DNA of 64,000 nt from Breznakiella homolactica (GTDB lineage: Bacteria; Spirochaetota; Spirochaetia; Treponematales; Breznakiellaceae), in NCBI RefSeq assembly GCF_016616095.2, contig NZ_CP067089.2:744001-808000 (forward strand), in the 5' to 3' direction. Positions 9,092-17,600 of this stretch are shown piece by piece. The stretch's first letter is position 1; each line of letters starts with the position of its first letter. Below the pieces are notes generated by a model, which saw nothing but the letters and a program-made list of their open reading frames with translations, was not told the origin of the DNA and made no database searches. A program made the position numbers and the translations under genes.

Positions 9092-10030
9092 GTGCCTGTA
9101 TATTGCGGAATTGTTGGAACTGAAATCCCGAAAGAGCTGCGTCTTGACCGGTACGTTGCGGAATTCCTCGGCATCCTGAGCCGGTCACAGATAAAGGCGC
9201 GGAATATGAGAGCCTCCGTAAACGGCAGGCCGGTTAAGATATCAAGGATAGTCTGCCCCGGGGATACGCTGAATCTTGAATGGGATGAGCCGGAACCGGC
9301 GGATCTTATCCCTGAGGATATTCCCCTGACAATTCTGTATGAAGACCAGCGGACCGTGGTTGTCAATAAGGATCAGGGCCTCGTCGTTCACCCGGGCGCC
9401 GGAAACAGGACCGGAACAATGGCCAACGCGCTGCTGTTCCGGCGTCTGGGAAAAGGCCTCGCCGGAGGCGGAATCAGGCCCGGAATTGTTCACCGGCTCG
9501 ACAAGGATACCTCCGGTGTTATAATCGCGGCCTACGATGACGAAGCCCTGGCTTTTCTTTCGGAACAGTTCAGATCACGGTCGGTGCGGAAAAGCTACCT
9601 TGCCATAGTGCAGGGGGGGCTTCCGGCCTCTTCGGGCAAAATAGAAACCCGGATAAGCCGGGATCCGCGGGACCGGAAAAAGTTTGCCGTATCCGATACC
9701 GCAGGAAAACAGGCCCTAACTTTTTACAGGGTTCTCAGATCATGGCCGGGTTATGCGCTGGTGCTGCTGCGCCCGAAAACAGGGAGGACCCACCAGCTGA
9801 GGGTTCACATGAAATACCTTGGCTGCCCGATTCTCGGAGATCCGCTCTACGGAAAATCAGACCGTCTTTTTCCTGAAGCCACCCTGATGCTCCATGCCAG
9901 GAAGCTATCTATCCGGCTCCCGTTTTCTGAAGAACCGGTGGTTTTTAAGGCCCCGCTGCCGGAACGCTTCAAGGCAGTTATCCGCAGGCTAGAAAACCGG
10001 ATTTCCCCGGTTCTCATGGGGCGGGAGTAA
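9092..10030 (+). CDS. RluD-like 23S rRNA pseudouridine synthase
   Basis: A 312-residue RluA-family enzyme. An N-terminal S4 RNA-binding domain (about residues 10-75) precedes the catalytic domain. The catalytic Asp lies in HRLDKDTSGVI near residue 137, and the GRTHQLRVHMKYL block follows near residue 236. The S4 domain and length match RluD, which isomerises uridines in helix 69 of 23S rRNA, but the exact target cannot be read from sequence. The first in-frame start is the GTG at 9092. Its 3' end overlaps the convergent BrkB-fusion gene by 17 bases. A second RluA-type gene lies 1.4 kb away. Confidence 0.9.
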   Translation: MPVYCGIVGTEIPKELRLDRYVAEFLGILSRSQIKARNMRASVNGRPVKISRIVCPGDTLNLEWDEPEPADLIPEDIPLTILYEDQRTVVVNKDQGLVVHPGAGNRTGTMANALLFRRLGKGLAGGGIRPGIVHRLDKDTSGVIIAAYDDEALAFLSEQFRSRSVRKSYLAIVQGGLPASSGKIETRISRDPRDRKKFAVSDTAGKQALTFYRVLRSWPGYALVLLRPKTGRTHQLRVHMKYLGCPILGDPLYGKSDRLFPEATLMLHARKLSIRLPFSEEPVVFKAPLPERFKAVIRRLENRISPVLMGRE

Positions 10031-11372
10031 TTTCATCGCTGCCCTTTCTGCATTCCACCAGTTTTTCGTTCGTTCTCCGAAGCTGTTTTGACAGATTTTC
10101 TATGATCTGGCGGTCGGTTCCGGGATCGGTTTTTATGATATTGTCAAAGAGTTTTGGCGGAAGAACCATAACTACCAGATCAGTCAGCGCTTTTATCGTG
10201 GCATGCCGGCTGTCGGAAAGAAGGAATTCCATTTCCCCGAAAAACGAGCCCTGTTTTATGGTGGCCACCTTTGTATAGGGGTCACAGTCCTCTTCATCCA
10301 GATGCACCGCTACTTCCCCGGAAATGATATAATAAACATCCCGGGTTTTGTCGCCCTTGGTAAGAATGAGTTCGCCCTGCTTGAATTTCCGGAGATATTT
10401 TTTTAGAGGCCCCCGGGCGGAATTGAAAAGCCGCCGTTCAAATCTGTTTTTCTTGACCTTTTTACCCGCCGGCGCGCGTTCACCCAGCAGAACCTGGCGC
10501 AGTTTTGAAAAAAGAAGCGCGTCAAAAGAATCGATGACAAAAGACATCTGGGCGCCGTAAAAAAAAGCCAGGAAGAAGAAATACACATTAGCCAGGAGCA
10601 TGATAAGGCTGCCCAGAGCGCCGTAAAGGAAATTATACCGGGTAGGGTTAATAAAAAGGCGGAAACCCAGGGATACAACCCAATAGATTGCCAGACATAC
10701 CAGGGTGCCTTTTATGGCGGCGCTTCTGCGGGGGGCGTTGACGGGAACGATCCGGTATGCCGCGTAGGTTATGAGGCCGAGACCCGCGTATGAAAATATC
10801 CCATTGAAAAAGCGGGAGAAAAACGGGTTATCCGGAAAAAGCAGTCCGAAGGCTCCGTACAATTGTATCGCCGACCGGGAGCTGAGCAGTATTATAATAG
10901 CAATTACGATAACCCCGAGTTCAATAATAAAACTTATTACGTAATTCCGCATGGCATAGCCGTTGGAAGAATCGGAAAATACGACTTTAAGTCCCCGCAG
11001 CAGTGACAGGGCGAAAACCCGGGCCGCCCAGAGCACACTGATTACCGATATAACCCCCGGGATTCCCGGATGGGCAGTATTAACGAAACTTTCAATTAGG
11101 GTATCGATATTAAAAGCCTGGTTGATAAAATCAAGTTCCTTGATAATTTCAACAACCGTTTCGGGGGAAGACTGGAGAGCTCTGGAAACAAAAAATGAAA
11201 TTATAAGCAGCGCCGGGGCCGCGGAAAGAAGGAAGCCGTAAGCGCCGGCGGCGGCGTGATTCGCGAGGCCGTTCTGACTGAAGAGCTGAAAAGTAATGGT
11301 AAAACGCTGTACTACGGCTTCAATATACGATTTTATCCAGCTGTTCCGGGAAGAATATTTTACTGCAGCCAT
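10014..11372 (-). CDS. BrkB/YihY-type membrane protein fused to a cyclic-nucleotide-binding domain
   Basis: A 452-residue protein. Residues about 25-300 form the YihY/BrkB (formerly 'ribonuclease BN') membrane domain with about six helices, including HAAAGAYGFLLSAAPALLI. Residues about 320-440 form a cNMP-binding domain, with the typical FKQGELILTKGD entrance and the FFGEMEFLL phosphate-binding cassette. In place of the usual RxA motif the cassette continues SDSRHATIKA, so an Arg and Ala pair is present. The fusion suggests that a nucleotide signal gates an otherwise uncharacterised transporter-like domain. A strong promoter sits so close that the mRNA may be nearly leaderless. Confidence 0.88.
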   Translation of the reverse strand: MAAVKYSSRNSWIKSYIEAVVQRFTITFQLFSQNGLANHAAAGAYGFLLSAAPALLIISFFVSRALQSSPETVVEIIKELDFINQAFNIDTLIESFVNTAHPGIPGVISVISVLWAARVFALSLLRGLKVVFSDSSNGYAMRNYVISFIIELGVIVIAIIILLSSRSAIQLYGAFGLLFPDNPFFSRFFNGIFSYAGLGLITYAAYRIVPVNAPRRSAAIKGTLVCLAIYWVVSLGFRLFINPTRYNFLYGALGSLIMLLANVYFFFLAFFYGAQMSFVIDSFDALLFSKLRQVLLGERAPAGKKVKKNRFERRLFNSARGPLKKYLRKFKQGELILTKGDKTRDVYYIISGEVAVHLDEEDCDPYTKVATIKQGSFFGEMEFLLSDSRHATIKALTDLVVMVLPPKLFDNIIKTDPGTDRQIIENLSKQLRRTNEKLVECRKGSDEITPAP

Positions 11373-11380
11373 ATATGTGT

Positions 11381-11409
11381 ATTATGGTTTTTTATTTCCG
11401 ATAAGACAA
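11381..11409 (-). promoter_or_regulatory. Promoter for the BrkB-cNMP fusion gene
   Basis: Read on the minus strand, TTGTCT (11409-11404) and CATAAT (11386-11381) are exactly 17 bases apart. The predicted transcription start, about seven bases on, falls within two bases of the ATG at 11372, and no Shine-Dalgarno is visible. Either the mRNA is leaderless or translation starts further in. Confidence 0.6.
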
Positions 11410-11452
11410 GGTATCTGTTTTCCATCGGGAGGCTTTTTAGTATGATAGTACC

Positions 11453-12178
11453 ATGGATGAACCCCACCTGGTAGCGGCGGACGAACATTTTATTGCGGTG
11501 TACAAGCCCCCGGGTATGCACACGGTACCGCTCCGCCCCAATGAGCCGGGAACACTCCTTGAATGGTGTTCGGGGTTTTTCCCTGAAATTTTGATGGTCC
11601 GGGGAAGGAAGCCCGTGGAGGGCGGTACGGTCCACCGGCTCGACCGGGACACCCGGGGTTTGGTTCTCTTTGCCAGGAGTCAGCAGGCCCTGGATGATTT
11701 TATCCGCCAGCAGGAAGCCGGCCTCTTTGTAAAAGAATACAGCGCGGTTTCAGGTGAAACTCAAAAAAACGGCGGTCTGCCCGGCTTCCCGGCTCGGCCG
11801 CTTTTGCCGGACAGGACGCCTTTTTTTCTCCGCAGCGCTTTCAGGGCCTACGGCCCCGGCAGGAAATCAGTCCGGCCTATACTGCCGGGGCCGGGTGACA
11901 CGGCCTCCTGGCCGGTGTACGAAACGGAAGTGCTGGAACAGGAAACCCGCGGCCATTCGTATTTTACCCTGCGGATCAGCAGGGGCTTCCGCCATCAGGT
12001 CCGGTGCCACCTCGCATGGATAGGTTTTCCCCTCTTAAACGATTCCGTATACGGCGGTGAATCCGGAGGCCGCGGTTCGCTGGCCTTGAAAGCCATGGGT
12101 CTCGTTTTTAACGATCCGGTTTCCGGAGAGAAGCGGGAAATCAGAATTCCGGGGATCTCCCTTTCAGAGCTCTCCTGA
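11453..12178 (+). CDS. RluA-family pseudouridine synthase without S4 domain
   Basis: A 241-residue RluA-type enzyme consisting of the catalytic domain only. The catalytic Asp is in VHRLDRDTRGLVLF near residue 65; the family's usual TSG reads TRG. A later block, FRHQVRCHLAWIGFPL, matches the RluA HQ(I/L)R motif. It should convert a specific uridine in rRNA or tRNA to pseudouridine, but the target is unknown. It reads away from the BrkB-fusion gene. Its last 38 bases overlap the 3' end of folC on the other strand. Confidence 0.87.
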   Translation: MDEPHLVAADEHFIAVYKPPGMHTVPLRPNEPGTLLEWCSGFFPEILMVRGRKPVEGGTVHRLDRDTRGLVLFARSQQALDDFIRQQEAGLFVKEYSAVSGETQKNGGLPGFPARPLLPDRTPFFLRSAFRAYGPGRKSVRPILPGPGDTASWPVYETEVLEQETRGHSYFTLRISRGFRHQVRCHLAWIGFPLLNDSVYGGESGGRGSLALKAMGLVFNDPVSGEKREIRIPGISLSELS

Positions 12179-13532
12179 TTTCCGCCGCCAGGTAAAACGA
12201 GCCCGTTCCCAATATAGGAAGACCTTCATTCCTGCCCGCCGCCAGGGCCTGTTCGACAGCCCGGGATGTGTCGGCAATCAGTTCCAGTTTTGCCGCGGAA
12301 CCGGTGCCGCCCTTTGATTTAAAAATCCCGAAAATTTCCTGGGGATTGCTGGCTTTAAATGTTCCCGGAGTCGTTATGATAATCCGTGAGAAAAAAGGCA
12401 GCAGCAGCTCCGCCATGGATCCTGCATCCTTTCCTGCGGCGCACCCGAAAAGCAGTATTCCTCCGGAGCCGTACAGGTCCGTAAATGTTCTGCGGGTGAG
12501 TTCAATGCTTTTCGGGGTATGGGCTCCGTCAATGATGAAAAGCGGATCCCGGCTTACGGTTTCAAAACGCCCCGGCAGGTATACCGATCTGAGCCCTTGC
12601 TCAACAGCCTCGGCGGAAATATCCGGGAACGCTGTTTTCGCCGCCAGTATTGCCTGGATCCCGTTCCGTGCCTGGATCGCTCCCGGCAGCGGCACCCATA
12701 GGTTCAGCGGCTCAGGGAACAGCGGCGTCTTCAGAAACCGTACCGTAAAGGACGTGCCCGTTCCGGTAACCCGTATGTTCTCAGGCACCGCTATGTCGGG
12801 CACGTACAGCAGGGGAGCGTACTTTTCCCCGGCGGCATTCCGGAAGACATCCAGAACCCTGCTTTCCTGTTCAGCCAGCACCACCGGCCGTCCCGGTTTT
12901 ACAATTCCGGCTTTTTCGCCGGCTATTTTTTCAAGGGTGTTGCCCAGATATTCCGTGTGCTCCAGTTCGATTGCGGTAATAACCGAGGCTAAAGGATCGA
13001 CGATGTTGGTTGCGTCCAGGCGGCCGCCCATACCGGTTTCCACGGCCATGGCATCGCACCGGGCGTTCCGGGCGCAGAGAAAAAAATACAGGGTAAAGAG
13101 TTCAAAAAACGTAGGCTCCTCACCGGCGGAGGGATCGAAGAGCTGGTATCCTTCAGTCTCCGGTCTGTTCAGGCTTTCCAGGATTCTTCGGAGTTCATTG
13201 CCGGCTTCGGTATAAACGGTCTCGCCGAAAAACTCCCGGTCCAGGGTTATCCGTTCCCGGTAATCCTCGATATGGGGGGAACTGTACCGAGCGGTTCTGA
13301 AGCCCGCGGCGCTGAGAATTGAGGAAATCATGGCGGTAACGGAGCCTTTTCCCTTGGAGCCGGCAATATGGATTACCGGCGCTGATTTTTCGGGGTTACC
13401 CGCGGCTTTCGCGAGTATTTCCATGCGGTCGAGCCGGAAACTCCTGGAGGTCTGTCCTTTTTCAAGGTTAATAAATCCGGAAATATATTCGAAAACATCC
13501 TTGGATCCGGAAAATGAATGCTGTGTTTCCAT
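12141..13532 (-). CDS. folC: Folylpolyglutamate/dihydrofolate synthase FolC
   Basis: A Mur-ligase-family enzyme that adds glutamate to folates (and often to dihydropteroate) using ATP in the cytoplasm. It shows the family N-terminus (FINLEKG...LDRME), the ATP P-loop HIAGSKGKGSVTA near residue 52, METGMGGRLDATN (the folC omega-loop region), and FIIDGAHTPKS near residue 330. I chose the ATG at 13532 (463 residues) because the spacing to the P-loop then matches the family. Starts at 13595 (preceded by GGAG) and 13625 are open alternatives. The 3' end overlaps the convergent pseudouridine synthase gene. Confidence 0.9.
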   Translation of the reverse strand: METQHSFSGSKDVFEYISGFINLEKGQTSRSFRLDRMEILAKAAGNPEKSAPVIHIAGSKGKGSVTAMISSILSAAGFRTARYSSPHIEDYRERITLDREFFGETVYTEAGNELRRILESLNRPETEGYQLFDPSAGEEPTFFELFTLYFFLCARNARCDAMAVETGMGGRLDATNIVDPLASVITAIELEHTEYLGNTLEKIAGEKAGIVKPGRPVVLAEQESRVLDVFRNAAGEKYAPLLYVPDIAVPENIRVTGTGTSFTVRFLKTPLFPEPLNLWVPLPGAIQARNGIQAILAAKTAFPDISAEAVEQGLRSVYLPGRFETVSRDPLFIIDGAHTPKSIELTRRTFTDLYGSGGILLFGCAAGKDAGSMAELLLPFFSRIIITTPGTFKASNPQEIFGIFKSKGGTGSAAKLELIADTSRAVEQALAAGRNEGLPILGTGSFYLAAEIRRALKGRSPEF

Positions 13533-13660
13533 TGTTCCGTTAGAATACCCGCAGAAGCCCGGTATGTAAAGTTCAGGCTTCCTGTTCTTGTTCATTCTGC
13601 TCCGGCAGTGTGCGATAAAAGACATTGTTGTGTATAAAAATTAATACATCTATATCGCTA

Positions 13661-13689
13661 TTGATTCGCCGGTAGTGTAATATTATATA
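13661..13689 (+). promoter_or_regulatory. Probable promoter for murC
   Basis: TTGATT (13661-13666), a 17-base spacer and TATATA (13684-13689) lie in an AT-rich 160-base gap between the divergent folC and murC genes. The implied untranslated leader before the murC ATG is about 90 bases; I see no convincing regulatory fold in it. Confidence 0.5.
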
Positions 13690-13785
13690 CATTGTAATAT
13701 CTATTCTGCTATCCGCAAAACTGCCGGATCAGATATTGTTTCCATCTCAATTGAAAAAAAAACAGTAAAAAGCTACTATACAAGT

Positions 13786-15234
13786 ATGAACTCTGGGAAA
13801 TTTACCGTTCCGGGAAAATACATATATATGGTCGGTATAAAAGGCACGGGCATGTGTGCCCTGGCGGAACTGCTGACTTCTTCCGGTGTAAAAGTTACCG
13901 GTTCCGACAGGGCCGAAAAGTTCTATACCGATGAAATCCTGACAAGTCTCGGCATTCCATATTTTGAATCCTTTGATCCTGCGCACATACCCGGCGGTAC
14001 GGATCTGGTGATTTATTCCGCCGCCTACGATCCTTCGGCAAATCCCGAACTGGCCGCTGCGGCAAAACGCGGCATTCCCATGCTTAAGTATACCGACGCC
14101 CTGGGGGCGTATTCGGCTGATTACGATTCTTCCGGAATCGCGGGGGTGCACGGGAAAACAACCACCACGGCAATCACGGGCCTGCTGCTCAAATCACTGG
14201 AAATTCCGGCGCGGGTGCTTGCGGGCAGCTCCGTGGGCGGTTTCGGCAGCAGGAGCACCCTTTTTATGGGGGACAAGTACTTCGTGGCGGAGACCTGTGA
14301 ATACCGGAAGCACTTCCTGTCATTTCATCCCCGGCGGATTATTCTCACCAGCGTGGAAAGCGACCACCAGGATTTTTTCCCTGATTATGAATCGATCCGG
14401 GACGCCTTTCTGGAATATCTGCGGCTCCTTCCGGATGGGGGTGTCCTGATTTTCTGCGCCGATGATCCCGGCGCCGCCGAATGCGCGGATACCATAAGCC
14501 GGGAGCGGACGGATATTCAACTTGTTCCCTACGGTTTTTCCGCCGCCGGGGATTTCAGGGTGGTTTCCCTGGAAACCATCCGGGAACGGACGGAATTGGT
14601 TCTGCAGGGATTCCCGGGCAGTTTCAGAATAAAGGTTCCCGGGAAACATATTGCCCTGGACGCCGCCGCCGCGCTTGCCCTGGCGGATTCTCTTTTAAAG
14701 ACTGAAACCGGAAGCGCGACTCCATGGACCGAGGCCCGCCTTTCCGCGGTCCGTGACGCGCTGGAAGCCTTTTCCGGCAGCCGCCGCCGGTCGGAAATAA
14801 TCGGAGAAGCCGGGGGTATCCTCTTTATGGACGATTACGGCCACCATCCGACGGCGATAAAAACAACCCTGGAGGGACTTAAAGCGTTCTACCCGGACAG
14901 GCGCCTGGTGGTAAGTTTCATGTCCCATACCTATACGCGGACCGCCGCACTGCTGGATGATTTCGCCGAATCCCTGGGAGCTGCGGATGTAGCGGTGCTT
15001 CATAAAATTTACGGTTCCGCCCGGGAACAGTACGACGGCGGGATAACGGGCAGAACTCTTTTTGAAAAAACCAGCGCCCTCAGAGACAGTGTGTTTTACG
15101 CGGATGAACCGGGGGAGGCGCTTCCCCTGATGCGGGATATACTAAAACCGGGGGATCTTTTTATAACCATGGGAGCCGGGGATAACTGGATTCTGGGCAA
15201 GGCCGCGTATGAATATTTTTCCCGGAAGGCCTAG
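13786..15234 (+). CDS. murC: UDP-N-acetylmuramate--L-alanine ligase MurC
   Basis: This enzyme adds L-alanine to UDP-MurNAc, the first peptide step of peptidoglycan synthesis, in the cytoplasm using ATP. Visible: the N-terminal Rossmann motif GIKGTGMCALAELL, the ATP P-loop GVHGKTTTTA near residue 121, and MDDYGHHPTAIKTTLEG near residue 347 with the invariant DDYGHHP of MurC. At 482 residues the length is typical. It leads a rightward cluster (yicC, cmk-like, mutY-like, tRNA-Gly) of unrelated housekeeping functions; no other mur gene is adjacent. Confidence 0.95.
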   Translation: MNSGKFTVPGKYIYMVGIKGTGMCALAELLTSSGVKVTGSDRAEKFYTDEILTSLGIPYFESFDPAHIPGGTDLVIYSAAYDPSANPELAAAAKRGIPMLKYTDALGAYSADYDSSGIAGVHGKTTTTAITGLLLKSLEIPARVLAGSSVGGFGSRSTLFMGDKYFVAETCEYRKHFLSFHPRRIILTSVESDHQDFFPDYESIRDAFLEYLRLLPDGGVLIFCADDPGAAECADTISRERTDIQLVPYGFSAAGDFRVVSLETIRERTELVLQGFPGSFRIKVPGKHIALDAAAALALADSLLKTETGSATPWTEARLSAVRDALEAFSGSRRRSEIIGEAGGILFMDDYGHHPTAIKTTLEGLKAFYPDRRLVVSFMSHTYTRTAALLDDFAESLGAADVAVLHKIYGSAREQYDGGITGRTLFEKTSALRDSVFYADEPGEALPLMRDILKPGDLFITMGAGDNWILGKAAYEYFSRKA

Positions 15235-15281
15235 ACAAAAGACAAACCGCCCGGCCTCGGGAGTCTCACTGGAGGATAGTT

Positions 15282-16148
15282 TTGAAAAGCATGACCGGCT
15301 ACGGATACGAAGAAAAGCAGGATGGCAAGGTCTTTCTGGCAGTTGAAATAAAGGGATACAACAACCGGTACCTGGAGATTTACGTCAACCTTCCGTCGTT
15401 TCTTTCCTCCCTGGAAGCGCGGGTCCGGGAGTATGTTTCTTCCCGGTGCCGCCGGGGCAAGATCGAGATCTGGGTCCGCGTAAAGGAACTCGATGCTGAT
15501 ATCCGGATTTCCGTTAACCAGGGCGCGGCAAAGGCGTACTATGAAGCCATTAATTCCATGGCCGCTTCCCTGGGAATGGGTGAAACCGCGGCCCTGGGCC
15601 ATATCCTTGCCATGGAAGGGGTTCTCAATACCGAGAAAAACCGGGATGCGGAACGGTACTGGGAAGCCCTGGAGCCCCTGCTGGCCGAAGCCTTCGCTAA
15701 GTTCGAAACGGAACGCATCCGCGAAGGCGTCCACACCCAGGAGGATATTCTGTCCCACATCGGGTTTCTGGAAAAAGCCGCGGAACGGGTGGCTGCCCAC
15801 GGACCGGACCTGGAGCGGAATATCAAAGAAAATATAAAATCCCGTTTTGAGGAGCTTCTGGGGGACGCGGTTGACGAAGGCAGGATTCTTGCGGAAACCG
15901 CGGTACTGCTCATGAAGTACACCATCTCCGAGGAGATATCCAGACTTTCCGCCCACCTGGGTGAATTCAGGGCCGAGGCTGAACGCAATCCCGCTCCGGG
16001 AAAGAAACTCGATTTTCTCTGCCAGGAAATCAACCGCGAAATAAATACCATTGGTTCAAAAAGCCCTGTCCTGGATGTGAGCCGGGAAGTGGTAGCCATG
16101 AAGGATGCCCTGGAAAATATCCGGGAACAGCTGAGGAATGTGGAATGA
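15282..16148 (+). CDS. yicC: YicC-family endoribonuclease-like protein
   Basis: A 288-residue protein with the family start KSMTGYGYEE, followed by a segment ending NNRYLEI, and the C-terminal block GKKLDFLCQEINREINTIGS. E. coli YicC and relatives have been reported as RNases affecting small RNAs, so a role in RNA turnover is likely but not shown here. The TTG start is supported by GGAGG six bases upstream and by the family N-terminus. The next gene overlaps it by four bases (ATGA). Confidence 0.92.
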   Translation: MKSMTGYGYEEKQDGKVFLAVEIKGYNNRYLEIYVNLPSFLSSLEARVREYVSSRCRRGKIEIWVRVKELDADIRISVNQGAAKAYYEAINSMAASLGMGETAALGHILAMEGVLNTEKNRDAERYWEALEPLLAEAFAKFETERIREGVHTQEDILSHIGFLEKAAERVAAHGPDLERNIKENIKSRFEELLGDAVDEGRILAETAVLLMKYTISEEISRLSAHLGEFRAEAERNPAPGKKLDFLCQEINREINTIGSKSPVLDVSREVVAMKDALENIREQLRNVE

Positions 16149-16681
16149 AAAAAGATATTAAAATTGCCGTTTCCGGCAAAAGCGGATGCGGCAATACCAC
16201 CGTCAGCCGCAGGCTCGCGGAAACCCTGGGGATACGGTTTATTAACTTTACCTTCAGAAGTCTGGCGGAAGAAAAGAATCTGAGCCTTGAGGAAGTGCTT
16301 CCCCTGGCGGCACAGGATGACTGGTGGGACCGGGAGGTTGACCGGCGTCAGGTCGCCCTGGCCCGTGAAAACGGGGGCTGCGTGCTCGGATCCCGCCTCG
16401 CGATATGGATGCTCCCCGAAGCGGATCTCAAGGTATATCTGACCGCCCGCCCCGAAACCCGCGCCCGGCGTATCCTGGAGCGGGAAGGGGGGTCCCTGGA
16501 GGACGTAGCGGCCTTTACGTCGGAACGGGACAAACAGGACCGGGAACGGTATATCCGCATCTACGGAATAGACAATGATGATTACAGCTTTGCCGATCTG
16601 ACCATTGATACGGATAATCTAAATCCCGGCCAGATTGTGGATATAATAATTCAGGAGGCGGAGAAGAAATTTCCCTCATGA
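16145..16681 (+). CDS. Cytidylate-kinase-like P-loop kinase
   Basis: A 178-residue single-domain kinase. The Walker A motif is SGKSGCGNTTVSRRLAE near residues 10-26, and Asn replaces the usual Lys of GxxGxGK. A later segment (YLTARPETRARRILER) matches the LID/CMP-binding part of the short cytidylate kinase family, which phosphorylates CMP/dCMP with ATP. The Lys-to-Asn change is known from some archaeal-type short Cmk proteins, so activity is plausible, though another nucleoside monophosphate may be the substrate. It overlaps yicC and the mutY-like gene by four bases each. Confidence 0.78.
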   Translation: MKKDIKIAVSGKSGCGNTTVSRRLAETLGIRFINFTFRSLAEEKNLSLEEVLPLAAQDDWWDREVDRRQVALARENGGCVLGSRLAIWMLPEADLKVYLTARPETRARRILEREGGSLEDVAAFTSERDKQDRERYIRIYGIDNDDYSFADLTIDTDNLNPGQIVDIIIQEAEKKFPS

Positions 16682-17481
16682 AAACCGGCGAATTCAAAGA
16701 CATCATTCTGTCAAACTACAAAGAAAACGGCCGGGTTTTTCCATGGCGGACCAATCTCGACCCCTGGGGTATCATGGTTTCGGAGTTTATGCTCCAGCAG
16801 ACCCAGACCGAGCGGGTCGTCCCCTACTGGGAACGGTGGATGGAACGGTGGCCCGCCCCGGTCAGGCTTGCCCAGGCAAGCCTTGAGGACGTCCTGCGGG
16901 AATGGAGCGGCCTCGGCTACAACCGCCGGGCCCGGTACCTCAAGGAAACCGCCGTCCGCATTGCCGATTCCCATGGAGGAATAGTACCGGCTTCACCGGA
17001 TCAGCTCAGGGAACTCCCCGGAATCGGCACCTACAGCTCCCAGGCGATTGCCTGCTTCGCGTATAATTACCCCGCGGTGTTCATCGAAACGAATATCAGG
17101 GCTGTGTATATCCATTTCTTCTTCCAGGATAAGGCGGGAATACAGGACGCGGAAATTTTCCCGCTGATCAAAGAAACCCTCGATCCAGAAAATCCCCGGG
17201 AATGGTACTGGGGTCTCATGGATTACGGCGCGGAGCTGAAAAAAATAACTCCCAATCCCAGCAGGAAGAGCGCCCATTATACCCGGCAGTCCCGTTTTGA
17301 AGGCTCCCTGCGCCAGGTCCGGGGGGCTGTCATCCGGTCTCTGGTATCTGACGGCCCCTGTGACCGGGATACCCTAAAGGCCCGTACCGGAATCGGGGAC
17401 TCCCGGCTGGACGAAGCCTTGTCCGCCCTCTACGGCGAATCCATGGTGGCCGAAAAAGACGGGATTTACAGAATCCCTTGA
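16678..17481 (+). CDS. MutY-like HhH-GPD DNA glycosylase lacking the Fe-S cluster
   Basis: A 267-residue base-excision glycosylase. MVSEFMLQQTQTERV near residue 34 holds the MutY catalytic Glu, and LPGIGTYSSQAIACFAY near residue 115 is the helix-hairpin-helix. At the position of the MutY catalytic Asp the sequence reads FIETNIRAV, so Asp is replaced by Glu. The four-Cys [4Fe-4S] motif that normally follows is absent: residues 185-225 contain no cysteine. The C-terminal NUDIX-like 8-oxoG recognition domain is missing too, replaced by a short winged-helix-like tail. It probably removes A opposite damaged G, but specificity is uncertain. Confidence 0.82.
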   Translation: MKTGEFKDIILSNYKENGRVFPWRTNLDPWGIMVSEFMLQQTQTERVVPYWERWMERWPAPVRLAQASLEDVLREWSGLGYNRRARYLKETAVRIADSHGGIVPASPDQLRELPGIGTYSSQAIACFAYNYPAVFIETNIRAVYIHFFFQDKAGIQDAEIFPLIKETLDPENPREWYWGLMDYGAELKKITPNPSRKSAHYTRQSRFEGSLRQVRGAVIRSLVSDGPCDRDTLKARTGIGDSRLDEALSALYGESMVAEKDGIYRIP

Positions 17482-17507
17482 CAGAGCCATGCGGTTTTCT
17501 GTATGAT
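17478..17507 (+). promoter_or_regulatory. Promoter of tRNA-Gly
   Basis: A consensus TTGACA (17478-17483) overlaps the stop codon of the mutY-like gene, and TATGAT (17502-17507) follows after 18 bases. The predicted start is about seven bases before the mature tRNA 5' end. Confidence 0.75.
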
Positions 17508-17520
17508 ACGTTTACATCGT

Positions 17521-17592
17521 GCGGCTGTCGTATAACGGCTATTACCCCAGCCTTCCAAGCTGGAGACGTGGGTTCGACTCCCATCAGCCGCT
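17521..17592 (+). tRNA. tRNA-Gly (anticodon TCC)
   Basis: A 72-base cloverleaf. The acceptor stem pairs GCGGCTG (17521-17527) with CAGCCGC (17585-17591), discriminator T. The anticodon stem CCAGC/GCTGG encloses the loop CTTCCAA with anticodon TCC (17554-17556), reading GGA and GGG. The T arm is GTGGG-TTCGACT-CCCAT. CCA is not encoded and must be added. Confidence 0.97.
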
Positions 17593-17600
17593 AAAAATCA

